DNA from: Mactra quadrangularis
Taxonomy: Eukaryota; Mollusca; Bivalvia; Venerida; Mactridae
DNA length: 64,000 bases
NCBI GenBank assembly: GCA_025267735.1
Contig: CM046303.1
Location: forward strand, 35,130,380 to 35,194,379
Direction of reading: 5' to 3'
This document shows, piece by piece, positions 35,935 to 47,526 of this stretch. The position numbers were made by a program, and so were the translations under genes. A model generated the notes under the pieces. It saw nothing but the letters and a program-made list of their open reading frames with translations, had not been told where the DNA came from and ran no database searches. The first letter of the stretch is position 1; each line of letters opens with the position of its first letter.

Positions 35935-36884
35935 GTAAGTACCCCACCCACTTCACTATAGCATTATATGTTATATAAGAATATGACCCATTCATTTTTT
36001 AAAACAATTCCTATTGGAATGTTGCTAATGTAAACATTTATAACCCTTTTAAAGTAACCTTTGTTTTTTCTATGACAAAATTGTTTCACCATTCATTACA
36101 TTTAGTTTTTGTTTTTCTTATTTTTGCATCAACCAATGTATATGCCATATTAAGTCTTGAAATGTTTTCTTTGGATATGATTGTCCTATTTCGACTTTTC
36201 TGGACTGCTTGGTTAGTTCACTAGTCCAGTGGTTGTTGCTTCTATTCCTGGCTAGTTCCTGCTATCCTTTGTGGAGTTTGACCTCTAAGTATTTTATTGT
36301 CATTCTTCTGCCTACAACAGTATCAAGTAGTGCTAGAGCTGTCAGCCATCTAGGCAGTTATGTACTAAGCGTTAGGTTAAAACCTTTGGTCTTTGTATGA
36401 TAACTTAAAGCCTCACTGTGACTAAAATGCTGAAAAGCTGCAGAAACATCATATATTACTGTACTATTTCAGTTTTTTCTAATCATATTGAATAGTGTCA
36501 TAACCTATTGTAATATCTAATAAGGAATAAGATTAAAGATTCTTGAAACCATATTAACTCAAGGATATGTTTTGGCTTTCTCAAATGTTATTCAAATTTT
36601 AAAATATTATTTTGTTAACACTGTTGCTCTCAATTATTTATTTTAGAGTCCAAGATTTAATATTTAAAGTATATCCATATTCTAGTGGTTGGTGCTTCTT
36701 GTAATCTTGTAATTGCTTGTCAGTTAGACAAATTTCATGTATAAAATATTGGTAATTACTCAATACTATGATACAAGGGTATAGATGATACCCTGTAAAA
36801 CTTCTTATAAAGTTAGGTTGTTGAAAAGTTTAATGCTACTTGAAGTATTATCAGATCTTTCATATCTTGGCATTAGGTTAGTTT

Positions 36885-37272
36885 TTTAGCTTGACTTTAT
36901 GAAGTAAATGGAGAGCTCCCCTACTCGCCCTTGCGTCAGCGTCCTTGTCCACATTTCTGATAAAAGTTATTGTGCAGTAAAATATTTTTTTACTATAACT
37001 TTTTTATTTTTTAAGGTATCAACTTCAAACTTAAAATATATGTTCCTTATCATCAACCACATCTCATGTCACAAGTTTCATAACTCCAAATACATTTGTT
37101 TTCGTAATTGTCCTCCCATGAACTTAAAATTTATAGAATTTTTTTTTTATCTTAAATTTGTTAAGGTTATATTTCCAAATTTTTAAATATATATGTTCCT
37201 TATCATCAACCACATCTCCTGTGACAAATACTTGCTTAGTCGGGCATGCTGTCTCCTCTGACAGCTCTTGTT
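36885..37272 (+). repeat. Dispersed repeat (AGCTTGACTTTATGAAG ... CTGACAGCTCTTG), copy
   Basis: It begins TTTTAGCTTGACTTTATGAA with GAGAGCTCCCCTACTCGCCC and ends CGGGCATGCTGTCTCCTCTG then ACAGCTCTTGTT. The layout matches 39757-41063, and its 3' end matches 130-178. A TATGTTCCTTATCATCAACC segment occurs twice inside (37038 and 37190). Confidence 0.75.
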
Positions 37273-37279
37273 AGGTTTT

Positions 37280-39750
37280 GTTTCCATGAGTGTGAGTCAT
37301 GAATGACTTGAGAACCCTTAAAATAGGATTGAGAATATTTTTGTTGATTTGATAGGATTTCATTTTTGTCCAGTAATGGTTCATTTTGTGACAATGTAAT
37401 TGTTCAACTTTAAGAAATGGATCAACCTTATTGTCTGGCATTTTTAAAGTGGTACCAAATAATGTAAGGATATTTTTTTCATTCATAGTTCCAGGATTGT
37501 CTTGGCTGCTGTTATATTTTCATCTTTATGATATTATGTTTTATTAACACTAGTATTCCATCTATATTGAAAGTTTGTTGAAAATTAATTACTCGAGTTA
37601 CTTCGATACTGGGACAATGCTTTGGTGTGACGTTTGGCTGCAAATAGAAATAATGTGAGGTAAAAGCATTTTTTTCCTGAGTAAAATGTCTCTGGAACAC
37701 ATGAAAAGTATTGTCCTGATGTAAGTTAACTTTTTTCATCTAGTTATGGTATTTTGATGATTGCTTCCCTTTTTAGAGTTCTTGCTTATACAGTTTTTAG
37801 CAAGATTTTTCAACGATCGGGCGGTCGGGCAGGTGTCAGGTGTCCTTTACCATTGCGTTAAAGTTTTCAATTTAGCATATATTTCTGCCATTTATTGTCA
37901 GATCTTTAAGAAACTTCATATAATGATAACATACTATGTGATAAACAGAATTAGAAAGTAACCACAACTCTATCTGGCTTTATTTTGGATTATTTCTCTT
38001 TGAAATTTTTGCATTAAAGTTTTTAAATCCGTCGTTAATGTGGTTTCCACATTACATTTCTTGGGTTTCTTTTTATTGAATGCCCATCTTTGGAAATTAA
38101 ATGAAATCATGTACAAACTTTGCTACAGTAACTGTTTTAATTTATTTGTTAGAATTGTGTGTATTTAGTCAGTGTCACGGAGCCATATAATAAAACATAT
38201 TCAAAAGTCATTTTATTCAAACTTAGAAATGAAAAATGTTAGGGAGTTTTCAGGACTGTTCCTGAAATTCAGAATTTTTGGGATTTAAAAATAGATTCTT
38301 TTATTGAGTAAAAATGGCTGAAATTGTGAAATTAAGTCTTGAACTTTTACCCATTTCTCTTACATAATAATTGATCCTAAAAGTGTATAATATAGATGGA
38401 ATACTAAGTTAGCAGTTTTGTTATATGAAGCATGTTATTTGTATCAAAGTATGTTACTATAGTACCTTATCATATTTCAGTTTATATTTTTGTGCTTTTA
38501 TCACAATATTTTCTCATGCTTTATTTGTTCAATATACTGAGTATTGTTGATTAAGTGAAAAATGAATTCTAGTACTCATATTGTTTGTATATTTGTATTG
38601 CTAGTAATATAACTCTACAAAGTATATGTCCCAGTCTTTGCAACATTATGTGATACCATTTTATATGGCTTAAATCTCAATTTCATTGATTTTTGAATTT
38701 TAACCTATACATGTATGTTTAAATTTTGATACAATTCTATGGGTGGGCACAAAACTAGTCTAACTACATACAAACAAAGATGCAAGTGGACTAGTTTGTA
38801 ACTGACCCATAGAACTGAAGTATAAGAATATTTGTATAACTTTACTGTATGGTCAATCCATCTCTTAATCCAACACTAATTTTTTCTATATCTTCATTCT
38901 TTATGACAAAACAATGAATGAGATGCTATTTTATGGTCTGTTTCTTAGTAAGGCATTTCATGTAATATTCATTTAATAGTAAAAACAATGTTCCCATTGG
39001 TGAAAGTTTTCAAAACTTTTCTTGAAGTTTATGAGATTTGGAACTTATAATAGATTCTTTTTCTAAGAAAAAGTTGTACTGAAATCATAAAATCAAAGAC
39101 TTTGAAAGTTTTAGAATGTCATCTATGTACAGTGTATGCTGTTTAATATTATCCCCATGTTGAAACTTATTAGAATTTTTTAATGTGAAAAACTGCCATA
39201 ATAATTGTTATTACACTTATGTAAATCAATGTCTTATGAAGGTTGGTTTTTCTAACCAATGATAATCATTGTTATAAACTTAAGTCAGTTAGACTACTGA
39301 GATGCTTTAATACCAACATGTTTTTTGTCCTCCTTCATCTCTTGAGTTCACCTGAGTACCTTTGTACATTCTTAGTTTTCTTTCAATGGTTCCTATGATA
39401 CCAATTATTTCTATCCAAATTTTAGTTAAAATTGACTCTGTAACTATGTCATAGACGAAGGTCACCAGTCATTTTGATTGATTTTGGTAAAATGAGAAGC
39501 ATTATAGTGATTGTTCTAGAACTTATAAAAATGTGGGGAGGCAGAAAAAGAGGCAGAAGTTCAGTTGATTGCAGTTGTTGGAGTTACTATTTTCTTACAT
39601 GTACTTGGCAGAGAGTAAAGGGGCATTGTTAAGTCTTGTCCAATGACTATATATACTTATTTGTTTTAGAATTATCACTTCACTCTTGTGTTACCATATA
39701 AGACATTTTCATTATAAAGTCAAAACAATTTTTCTGCTATGACATGTTTA
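37280..39750. other. Intron, AT-rich; one hairpin repeat, no supported exon
   Basis: Nothing but AT-rich sequence and the hairpin repeat at 38741-38810. Segments around 38240-38340 and 39000-39100 (TTTTCAGGACTGTTCCTGAA, GATTCTTTT) are weakly similar to each other and to 18080-18180. Confidence 0.45.
38741..38810. repeat. AAAACTAGTCT hairpin repeat, copy 6 (best preserved)
   Basis: GGGTGGGCACAAAACTAGTC pairs with GGACTAGTTTGTAACTGACC around TAACTACATACAAACAAAG. Confidence 0.75.
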
Positions 39751-39756
39751 AATTTT

Positions 39757-41063
39757 TAGCTCGACTTTTCGAAGAAAATGAGAGCTATTGCTATCACTTT
39801 TGCATCGGCGTTGGCATTGGTTTTCAGGTTAAAGTTTTTTTGAAACTCTTATATCTTCAACACTATCTAAGTTATTTTATTGAAAGTTTGTATACTTATT
39901 AAGTGGGACTATAATAACCATACTGTGATAGGGGATAACTCTGGATAACTTAAAAAATTGCAAAATATGAGGTTAAAGTTTTTCCTATGTAGAATATCTT
40001 CAATACTGATCAAGATATTTGACTTAAAGTTTGTATACTTATTTGTCGGTACGATATCTACACGACTATGAAGGGACGTAACTGTAGATAAATTATTTTT
40101 GGAGTAATTGCCCTTTTATACGTAAAAAACAGCAAAATATGTTAAAATTGTTCCTGTATGGAATATCTTTAAAGCTAATCAAGAAATTTGACTTAAAGTT
40201 TAATTAATTATCGGTACTATATCTACACAACTGTAAAGGGAGGTAACTGAGGATGAATTATTTTTGGAGTTATGCCCCTTTATACTTGAACATTTAAGAT
40301 TTAAATTTGTTCTAATTGGATATTTTTAGTACTTTCAAATATAGTTGAATGAAAGTTGAAATGCTTTTTGATCAGTTCTTTATCTATCTGACTATAATGG
40401 GACATTACTCTGGATAAATTACTTTCCACGTGATTTCCCTTTATAATTTAATATTTAAAGATTAAAGCTCAAACTGAATATATTTTGTTTGATAGAAAGT
40501 TAGTACATGTATGCTTTTTCATTAGTACTACAACTACTGGACTACAAAGGGATGTTACTCTAGATGAATTTTTTTTGGAGTTGTGCCCCTTTTCAACTTT
40601 TAAATTAGGGTTAAATTTCTCTTAACTGAAATATTTTCAATACTCATCAAGATATTTAAATGGCAGTTAGTATGCTTATTCATCAGTACTACATCTACAC
40701 AATTACAAAGGGACATAACTCTTGATTATTTTTTGGAGTTATTTCCCTTTACTTTAATGATGAAATTTGTTTAAATTGAAATATTAATAGTTCCTTATAA
40801 AGATATTTAAACGAATGTAGGTATGCTTATTCATTGATACTATGTCTACTTAACTTTGAAGGAAAGTAACTATGTATGAATGTTTTAGGAGTTATGCCCC
40901 TTTTATATTTTACAAATATGAATTGGTATTAATTGTTTGACTGATTTATTCCTTTCAAAAATTAAGTCTTGTCGTGAAATCATTTTTGTTTAAAGATAAG
41001 CCTTGCCATGAACAAAACACCTGAAAAGTCGAGCGCGCTGTCCTTGGACTGCTCTTGTTATTT
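39757..41063 (+). repeat. Large dispersed repeat with internal ~180-bp tandem units
   Basis: It starts TTTTTAGCTCGACTTTTCGA and ends AAAAGTCGAGCGCGCTGTCC then GCTCTTGTT, with partly inverted ends (GCTCGACTTTT and AAAAGTCGAGC). Between them about seven degenerate units of 140-190 bp repeat the words CATCAAGATATTTGACTTAA, GTATGCTTATTCATCAGTAC, TACATCTACACAACT, AAGGGACATAACTC and TTTTGGAGTTATGCCCCTTT. No coding capacity is seen. Confidence 0.85.
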
Positions 41064-41069
41064 GATTTT

Positions 41070-42840
41070 TTGTCCATCATTGGTACACAGGTGAGCTATT
41101 CATGTTCAATAAAGGTATTGTATGCATTCATTGGAGTCATGAAACTTTGTTGCTTCAGTGTAGCAGCCTACTGTCATGTTTCATTCTGGCTACCCTGTAT
41201 CTAGCACCTTTTACCATCTCACTAGGCTTTTACCCTGTACTTTTTAGTGACCATGATCCAAGTTTATCTATCTACACCCTTGTGTAAAAAGTAGGTCAAT
41301 ATTTTACTGGTCAGTCTATTTTGATAACTTATGTAAGTGGAGTGTTTTTAATTTAGGACAGGAGTTTGTTATTAAATTATTTATTTATGTATGTTTGGTC
41401 ACAATCTGTGTATCTTTTATTAAGGCTGTTTCATAAGTAGTTAAGTTGATGATGTCACAGTGATTCTTTATACATGCCCGTATGCCATAATGGCTTTAGG
41501 CGAGTACATAAGGCCTGTTTTCTCTAATTTGTGTATTGTAACCATTGTTGGTCTTAGAATAGAGGCTTCTGATTGGATGATTTTTTGGCCTTATTTTGAA
41601 ATGCACCAATCAGAAAGTGACTTTCTTAGACTGGATGTGAATTCAAGATACTAGGTGTAACAAGTTATGAGGTGTATTGACTTTAGCCAACAAAAGTAGA
41701 TTTCAAACATACTATTATCACCATCAATTTTTATAAGCTACCAAACCAAGTTTGTTAAATTGATTTTCTTGTCTATCTTATGTTATCTGTAAAAACTGAG
41801 ACTAAGTCATTGAAAATACTTTACCAATTGATGATACTTCCTGCATTTTTATCCTGCATAGTAATTGAACGACCCTTGACAAAACTTGAATGATAAAATA
41901 TTGTAGTTTTGATGTAGTAGGATGAAGACATGGTTTATATCACTATACTTTAGTGTCAGCTAAGTTTATATATAGTAATTATAGTTTAGGATTTATCATT
42001 TAAATATTTGTAATTATGAATAATGGGCGTGGTAAGTTTCATTTCCATGATTGATTTTAGGTTCTTCTATGCTTCATCATTACTATTGCTACCCTTGGTT
42101 CCTTGATCTGATTGTAAGTGAGTTTCATGACTGGTATGCTTTAGATTGTTGCTTTGGATTTGTTACCCAAGGTGTGACCCTTTCACAAAATTACTGTATT
42201 TTGTGAGTCTTAGGAATCATAACTTAAAGGATTACTAGTTGTATACAATTTTAATCTATGAATATCTCATGTGTAAAATGTGTTTATGTTCTTGATTATA
42301 ATTTGCAGAATTTCTCTTTTCCCATTTTAAAGAGAGTTTATCAAGTTAACAACCTTGTTGTCAATATATATGTTGATATACTCCCAACATATTTAGTCTG
42401 TAAAATAGACTTTATCCAGAATTCATTTTGGGTTTTCCCCTGCTGTACTAACAATCTTTCTTTGTCTCAATCAAAATATGTGCACAAAGAACAGTAGGAT
42501 TTAATATGTATTTCGTGCTTTTCAGCAATAATGTGTTACAAACTTTGTACTGCCTGCACATGAACTACAAAGCCCAAAAATTTGAGTTCAGAATAAGGTC
42601 TATTGAAATTGTTTAGTTGCTTATGAAAACCATTTTTTACTTCAGACAACCCAAATTATCATTTTGGCTTCTGAAAATATACCCCAAAAAATTCAGTAAT
42701 TTCAGCTCATGTGAAAGTGTCCTGCATGAATAATTCCTAATTAGTTGTATTTTACACATGAGATATGTTCTAGATAGTGTTACAATGTACAATGTTGTGT
42801 CGTATTTTTATCACTATATTATATATATATAACTATACAT
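41070..42840. other. Intron upstream of the hub-domain exons
   Basis: No exon or repeat is supported apart from small chance ORFs. A TA-rich tract at 42818-42832 lies shortly before the acceptor at 42845. Confidence 0.5.
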
Positions 42841-42845
42841 TATAG

Positions 42846-42921
42846 GTAGAAAACAAGAAGTTATTAAACTTACTGAACAACTTATTGCTGCCATAACTAG
42901 TGGAGATTATGATGCATACTC
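42846..42921 (+). CDS. CAMK2: CaMKII hub-domain exon 1 (RKQEVIKLTEQLI)
   Basis: This 76-nt exon follows TTATAG and ends TC|GTAAGT. With the base carried from 27138, 30270 or 35934 it reads G/S-RKQEVIKLTEQLIAAI and TSGDYDAYS. This is the first helix of the CaMKII association domain (vertebrate RKQEIIKVTEQLIEAI), which builds the dodecameric or tetradecameric holoenzyme. It enters in phase 1 and leaves in phase 2. All upstream linker exons end with one base, so each can join here. Confidence 0.98.
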
Positions 42922-43063
42922 GTAAGTTAAAACATTTTCCTAATTCTTGCCCAAAATAAATAGTTTTATGACAAAACAACTTTTGTAGACAAGCGGCGCC
43001 CTTTACAAAAAATCTTACGATAAAAATCATCGCAAGTCAAAATCAAGAAACTTAAATTATATA

Positions 43064-43246
43064 CAGTAAAACTTGGATATAACATACTCGGTTATAACAT
43101 ACATTCGGTTAAAATATACCATTTTTCTGGCCCGTTTTTTATCCTTATATATAACATACTTAGTATTCTATATAGATATAACATACCTCGGTTATAACAT
43201 ACCTTTTTTCTATGGCCCAGCGAGTATGTTATATCCGAGTTTTACT
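43064..43246. mobile_element. 183-bp MITE with CAGTAAAACT termini
   Basis: The ends are CAGTAAAACTTGGATATAAC (with ATACTCG following) and, reversed, CGAGTATGTTATATCCGAG then TTTTACTG. TA dinucleotides flank it at 43062-43063 and 43247-43248. Nearly perfect 30-bp inverted termini and additional internal ATAACATAC words make it largely self-complementary. CAGT ends with a TA duplication fit pogo/Tc1-mariner type MITEs. Confidence 0.85.
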
Positions 43247-43570
43247 GTAGTCACTTTTTTGACAATTAATTCCAAATATTATTAAATTATGTAGAATATT
43301 GTATACCTATTGAAAATAAGTATCATTCTTAGGTATGTTTATTTTCCTTCTTACTTTGAACTCCAAAATTCGTAAAATTGACGTACCATAACTTTTTTTG
43401 TAAGAATTTATGTGATGAGGTGCACTGCCAAGTTGGCTCAGTTGACCTTACCTATGAGGAAGTTAGACAAAGATTTACAGCTACATGTTGTGCCATAAAC
43501 AAGCTGTTTAGAAAAAAAGCTTATAGTTGTGTTTGTGACCATATGTTTTGTTATTTAAGTTAAAGGGTCA

Positions 43571-43735
43571 GACAGGTATCAGTAGTCAGGAGATAGCACA
43601 TCTGACTACAGATCTAAGGGTTGTGGATTCCATTCCAAAGAAGGACCTTATTACCTTATCAGAGTTAGGTCATAGAATAATGTCTATTGCCATGCTAAGG
43701 CATACTTAAATAGTTACTGGCGGTAGGTATATGTT
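43571..43735 (+). mobile_element. Degraded tRNA-derived SINE
   Basis: AGTAGTCAGGAGATAGCAC resembles an A box and GGTTGTGGATTCCATTCC a decayed B box. The body has TTAGGTCATAGAATAATG. Similar tRNA-like words (CTGACTACA ... AGGGGTTGTGGGTCTGAG) occur at 19712-19755. Confidence 0.45.
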
Positions 43736-44079
43736 AAAAGCTTGTGTCTAGAGAGCTTGCCATCATCTACTGATATAAAGAGTTGTAATTAGTGTTCTGT
43801 TTTGTATTCGCATTAATTAGGAATTTAATATTAAACTGGTAATTCTTGCTAGTCTAGATTCGTGAAGAGACATAATAGGCGTAGCATAAGTGGTCAAAAG
43901 CAATAATGAAGAACCACAACTTTTATCATTTCTATATTTATCTATTCAGTGAAGCAAGAGACTGTCATGCATTGCTTATTTTTCTGTGACTCATTTTGAA
44001 ATTGAAATAATTTTGTTATATTCATATTTTTTTTCAAAAATAAAGGGGACATTTATTATGAGAGGGGCATTTATTAGAT

Positions 44080-44386
44080 TTGATTGTTTGTTTGTTGGGT
44101 TTATCCCAGTAGCAACACATTACATAGGTCATAAAATGGCAGTCAGTCAACCTACATACTCCTGGAAAGGCTAAATCTCCTAATTTAGCTCTTAAGCAAC
44201 TACTAAGCACATACTTTCATCAGTGGCAACTGCCCTACATAATTAATAATCATTGGTAGGAGGAAGAATGGCCGTAGAAATAATTTCATGACCAAGGTCC
44301 ACGAAAAATGCCTCACCCTGGAATCGAACCCACGACCCCTCCATCAGTAGACTTGCGTGCTACCAACTGATCTAGCCGGGCAGCCT
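44080..44386 (-). mobile_element. tRNA-derived SINE, family 2, complete, with 10-bp TSD
   Basis: On the minus strand it begins GGCTGCCCGGCTAGATCAG with TTGGTAGCACGCAAG (A box) and GTGGGTTCGATTCCAG (B box), and ends AGCAACACATTACA... to GGGATAAACCCAACAAACAA. The direct repeat TTTATTAGAT lies at 44070-44079 and 44387-44396. Same family as 47252-47526. Confidence 0.92.
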
Positions 44387-44484
44387 TTTATTAGATAATA
44401 TATAATTGAATACTATATAACTCATTTTACATATATACAACCGATAATATTGCACATACAAATGATGATAATTTGTATTTTCAG

Positions 44485-44579
44485 GAAATTTGTTGATCCT
44501 ACTATCACATGTTTTGAGCCAGAAGCTATGGGCAACTTAATAGTTGGCATGGATTTCCATAAGTTCTATTTTGATCATG
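44485..44579 (+). CDS. CAMK2: CaMKII hub-domain exon 2 ([21 protein letters not shown])
   Basis: This 95-nt exon lies between ATTTTCAG and CATG|GTAAGG. It encodes [18 protein letters not shown] and [13 protein letters not shown]. The motif FEPEA.GNL..GMDFH.FYF is diagnostic of the CaMKII association domain. It enters in phase 2 and leaves in phase 1. Met replaces the Leu usual in the EPEALGNL motif, a conservative change. Confidence 0.98.
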
Positions 44580-44723
44580 GTAAGGGTATGTATTGTGTTG
44601 TACACACAGTTGGGTGATGTGCTTTTATTATTAGCTTTTTTCTTTGTTTTCAATCGTCTGTTTTTAAGCTTTTGTTTGTGTGACTGTTAGCTTTCTAAAG
44701 GAAAAAAGGTTGTAGCTTTGCAG

Positions 44724-44865
44724 GGCTTGACATTAAATGTTGTCCTATTGCCCTGACGCCCCATATTTTGGTTGGGCAACCTGTTACTGGGTGCAAGTTA
44801 AAAACATACCTGGCTGTCCATTCGGGCAACTTAGTTTAAAAATTAATGTCAGGCCTTTGCTTTTG
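44724..44865. mobile_element. Palindromic-ended short element (GGGCTTGACATTAA), copy 2
   Basis: It begins GGGCTTGACATTAAATGTTG and ends AAATTAATGTCAGGCCTTTG. Internally, GGTTGGGCAACCTG and TTCGGGCAACTTAG are present. It has the same ends and internal CCAATAGGGCAACTT-like word as 12135-12297. Confidence 0.65.
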
Positions 44866-45011
44866 ATTTCTCATGTCAACCACGAAATGCTCATCAAGTT
44901 TGATAATGATCATTAGTCTGGGTTAAAATAAGATTGTGTATGTAAATGGCCTGAAGCACTTACATAGTTGTTGGAAATTTTAAATTGGCCTAGCTTACCT
45001 GTAGGTTAAGG

Positions 45012-45326
45012 CTTCATTATACCCCCGCTTCAAAGAAGAGGGGGGTATACTGTTTTACCCTTGTCCGTGTGTGTGTGCGTGCGTCCGTCCATTACAAAAT
45101 TTCCGTCGCAGTTTTCTCAGCAACTATAACATGCAGCAGCCTAATACTTTGCATATTGCTTCATCCCATAGTCCGTTGTGGTGTAAAGCGATTTCATGCT
45201 CCTTGCTCATCTACTTCCTGTTTGTCGCATATTTTTAGATTTTGTTAATGAAAGTTACATTATGATAGTCATATTTCTCACAGCGGGGGTATCACTAGTG
45301 AGCATTAGCTCACAGATTTACTTGTT
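45012..45326. repeat. TATACCCCCGCTTC dispersed repeat, copy 1 (long)
   Basis: It begins TTATACCCCCGCTTCAAAGA and ends GCGGGGGTATCACTAGTGAG then TTACTTGTT. It includes TTTCTCAGCAACTATAACAT and GCAGCAGCCTAATACTTTGC. The outer TATACCCCCGC and GCGGGGGTAT blocks are inverted. Confidence 0.85.
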
Positions 45327-45351
45327 TTAACTTATCTATTAGCATTTTAAA

Positions 45352-45420
45352 GGGTCAGCACAAAATAAGTCTAAAACATTTACTTAAATACAGATTAAGA
45401 CTATTTTTGTACTGGCCCAT
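45352..45420. repeat. AAAATAAGTCT hairpin repeat, copy 7
   Basis: GGGTCAGCACAAAATAAGTC and AAGACTATTTTTGTACTGGC are complementary arms with a 30-nt AT-rich loop. Confidence 0.7.
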
Positions 45421-45859
45421 AGATAAACAATATGCTTATAACCTAAGTGCCAAATGTAGCTTATATATTCTTACGAGCAGTTTTTGTTAACCTGTGGTCA
45501 TTTTTATTTATTTTCTGTAATCCTCCAATATTCTTTTGTAGCTTTGTTGATATCCCTTCTTGTTTATAATTTTATGTAAATAAACTACATTGTAAATATG
45601 TATCATGTATGTTGTGTAAAAATCTTTGATGTGTAGGAAGTTGTTTTAAGGAAAAACATGATATACCCACTTAACTGTTAAATGGCTGCAATAAGACCTG
45701 GCATTGTTTGACATTAGGTTTCTGTGCTACAATAAATATGTTAGTTACAGTATACAAATAGTAATTACCTGGTACTTTGATACATCTTAGTAAATAATGA
45801 GTCTTTAACAAAGGGATATAGATTAGCATGGCTATATTTATTTACATTAGGTTGATTAT

Positions 45860-46062
45860 TATACCCCCGCTTCGAAGAAGAGGGGGGTATACTGTTCCGT
45901 GCGTGCGACCGTCCGTCCGTTACAAAATTTCCGTTGCAGTTTTCTCAGCAACTATAACATGCAGCAGCCTAATACTTTGCATCTACTTCCTGTTTGTCGC
46001 ATATTTTTAGATTTTTGCGGGGGTATCACTAGTGAGCATTAACTCACAGATTTACTTGTTTA
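45860..46062. repeat. TATACCCCCGCTTC dispersed repeat, copy 2 (internally deleted)
   Basis: Same ends as 45012-45326, but it lacks two internal blocks (about 60 and 40 bp) and differs in the GCGTGCGACCGTCCGTCCG stretch. The two copies lie 530 bp apart in direct orientation. Confidence 0.85.
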
Positions 46063-46839
46063 TTAATGATATATACATATTGTGTTCTTTCTTTATTGTA
46101 CTTAATGGTCTTTAGCCAGGAGTATGGCTTCAATGAATCAGTGAAAGTTTTACTTAAGACAAAATTCAAATTATTTCCATTACAGAATACCTAGGCAATT
46201 GGTTATATGTGTCCATGCAATCTGTTTGCTATATAGCTAATTCATGAAGCTCCATAGATTCAAAATTCACAATGCCTTGCTGTTTACACTGTCCTCTGAC
46301 ATTGCTGACATATGTTCAATTTTGTTTATCATACCCTTATTGTTTAATGTGCTTTGAGTATTATATATACGGTATACAAGAGTTCAGGAATATGCATGGA
46401 ACATTTCAAGCTTCAGGCTTTTCCTGCTTTGTCCAAGATTACCAATTAATTGACAATAATCAAACGATATTGTAGGATATCAAATGTGTTAGACTTACAT
46501 GTATTTAAACTTCTTATTTTGTTATAAGTTTTAACTGTTTCTATGGTTACAATTTATTAAAGCAAAATGTTTTAAATCACAATAAAATATGAGTGTGGCA
46601 ACTATTTGGTTTATTAAATAAGATCATAATTATGCCATAAACAAGTTTATTTGTATTAATGTTTGAATTTAAGTTTTTTTTTATAAATCTATGAATGATT
46701 TAGTATTGTCAGTTCTAATAAACAATTAGAATGATTTAAAAAAAATATGATGTATCTTCATGAGGAAAAGTTATTATTGATTTATTATCAAATTAAGGAT
46801 GAGTACCTTTTATGTTTTATACTACTTAGTATAGTCAAT

Positions 46840-46970
46840 TTTTTATCAACTGTCAAAGTTTGAATGATTTCACCGTGAATGATTACACACTATCTCAGTA
46901 TCACGAGTGTTTGACAAAGAGCACGAAGTCACCGTGAAATTATTCACGTTTTGACAGTTGAGAAAAACGA
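46840..46970. mobile_element. Foldback element with TCAACTGTCAAA arms
   Basis: The left arm TTATCAACTGTCAAAGTTTG with AATGATTTCACCGTGAA is complementary to the right arm TCACCGTGAAATTATTCACG with TTTTGACAGTTGAG. The arms are about 35 bp and the spacer about 50 bp. Confidence 0.7.
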
Positions 46971-47008
46971 ACGATGTTAGCATTCAATATGTCTGTGGTT
47001 TTGTCACA

Positions 47009-47197
47009 ACAATATTAACCTTAGCTTGAGTGTGATAAGTAGTTACAGCGGTATACAAACTACTTAGTTACACGGAAATGTCATCATGGTTAAAAGAAAA
47101 GTTACTTTTATTTGCAGTATATATACAAAACCAAAATTGGACTGTGACTTCAGTGTTGTTGCATTAAGTTCAAGCTTGGTTAGGTTAATAATTGTTG
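47009..47197. mobile_element. MITE with AATATTAACCT(T/G)AGCTTGA ends, copy 1
   Basis: Left ACAATATTAACCTTAGCTTG is the reverse complement (with mismatches) of right CAAGCTTGGTTAGGTTAATA. The same ends occur at 55641-56005. Confidence 0.6.
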
Positions 47198-47251
47198 GTC
47201 TATATCTATATAAATATATATGTTTTTAGTAATTGCTTTAAATATTTACCT

Positions 47252-47526
47252 CTGATTGAGGGGTTGTGAGTTCGATTCCCGGGCGGCGCATACTTTTGTG
47301 GAGCTTGGTCATGAAATTTATTTCTACGGACATTCTCCCTCCTGCCAATGATTTTTAATTATGTAGGGCAGTTGTCAGTCACTGACGAAAGTTTGCGCTT
47401 AGTAGTTGGTTAAGAGCTAAATCCAGAGATTTAGCCATTCTGGGGGGAGTGAGTAGGTTGACTGACCGCCGTTATATGACCTTATATGTGTTGCTACAGC
47501 GTTAAACCCAACAAAAACAAACAAAT
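47252..47526 (+). mobile_element. tRNA-derived SINE, family 2, 5'-truncated, with 12-bp TSD
   Basis: It begins inside the tRNA-like head (CTGATTGAGGGGTTGTGAG then TTCGATTCCCG) and ends GCTACAGCGTTAAACCCAAC then AAAAACAAACAAAT. The direct repeat AAATATTTACCT flanks it at 47240-47251 and 47527-47538. The body matches the reverse complement of 44080-44386 (GGGCAGTTGTCAGTCACTGA, AGAGCTAAATCCAGAGATT). Confidence 0.93.

Noticed and set aside
44300..44386. tRNA gene on the minus strand
   Set aside because: Head of a SINE with TSD and A-rich tail; no proper acceptor stem.
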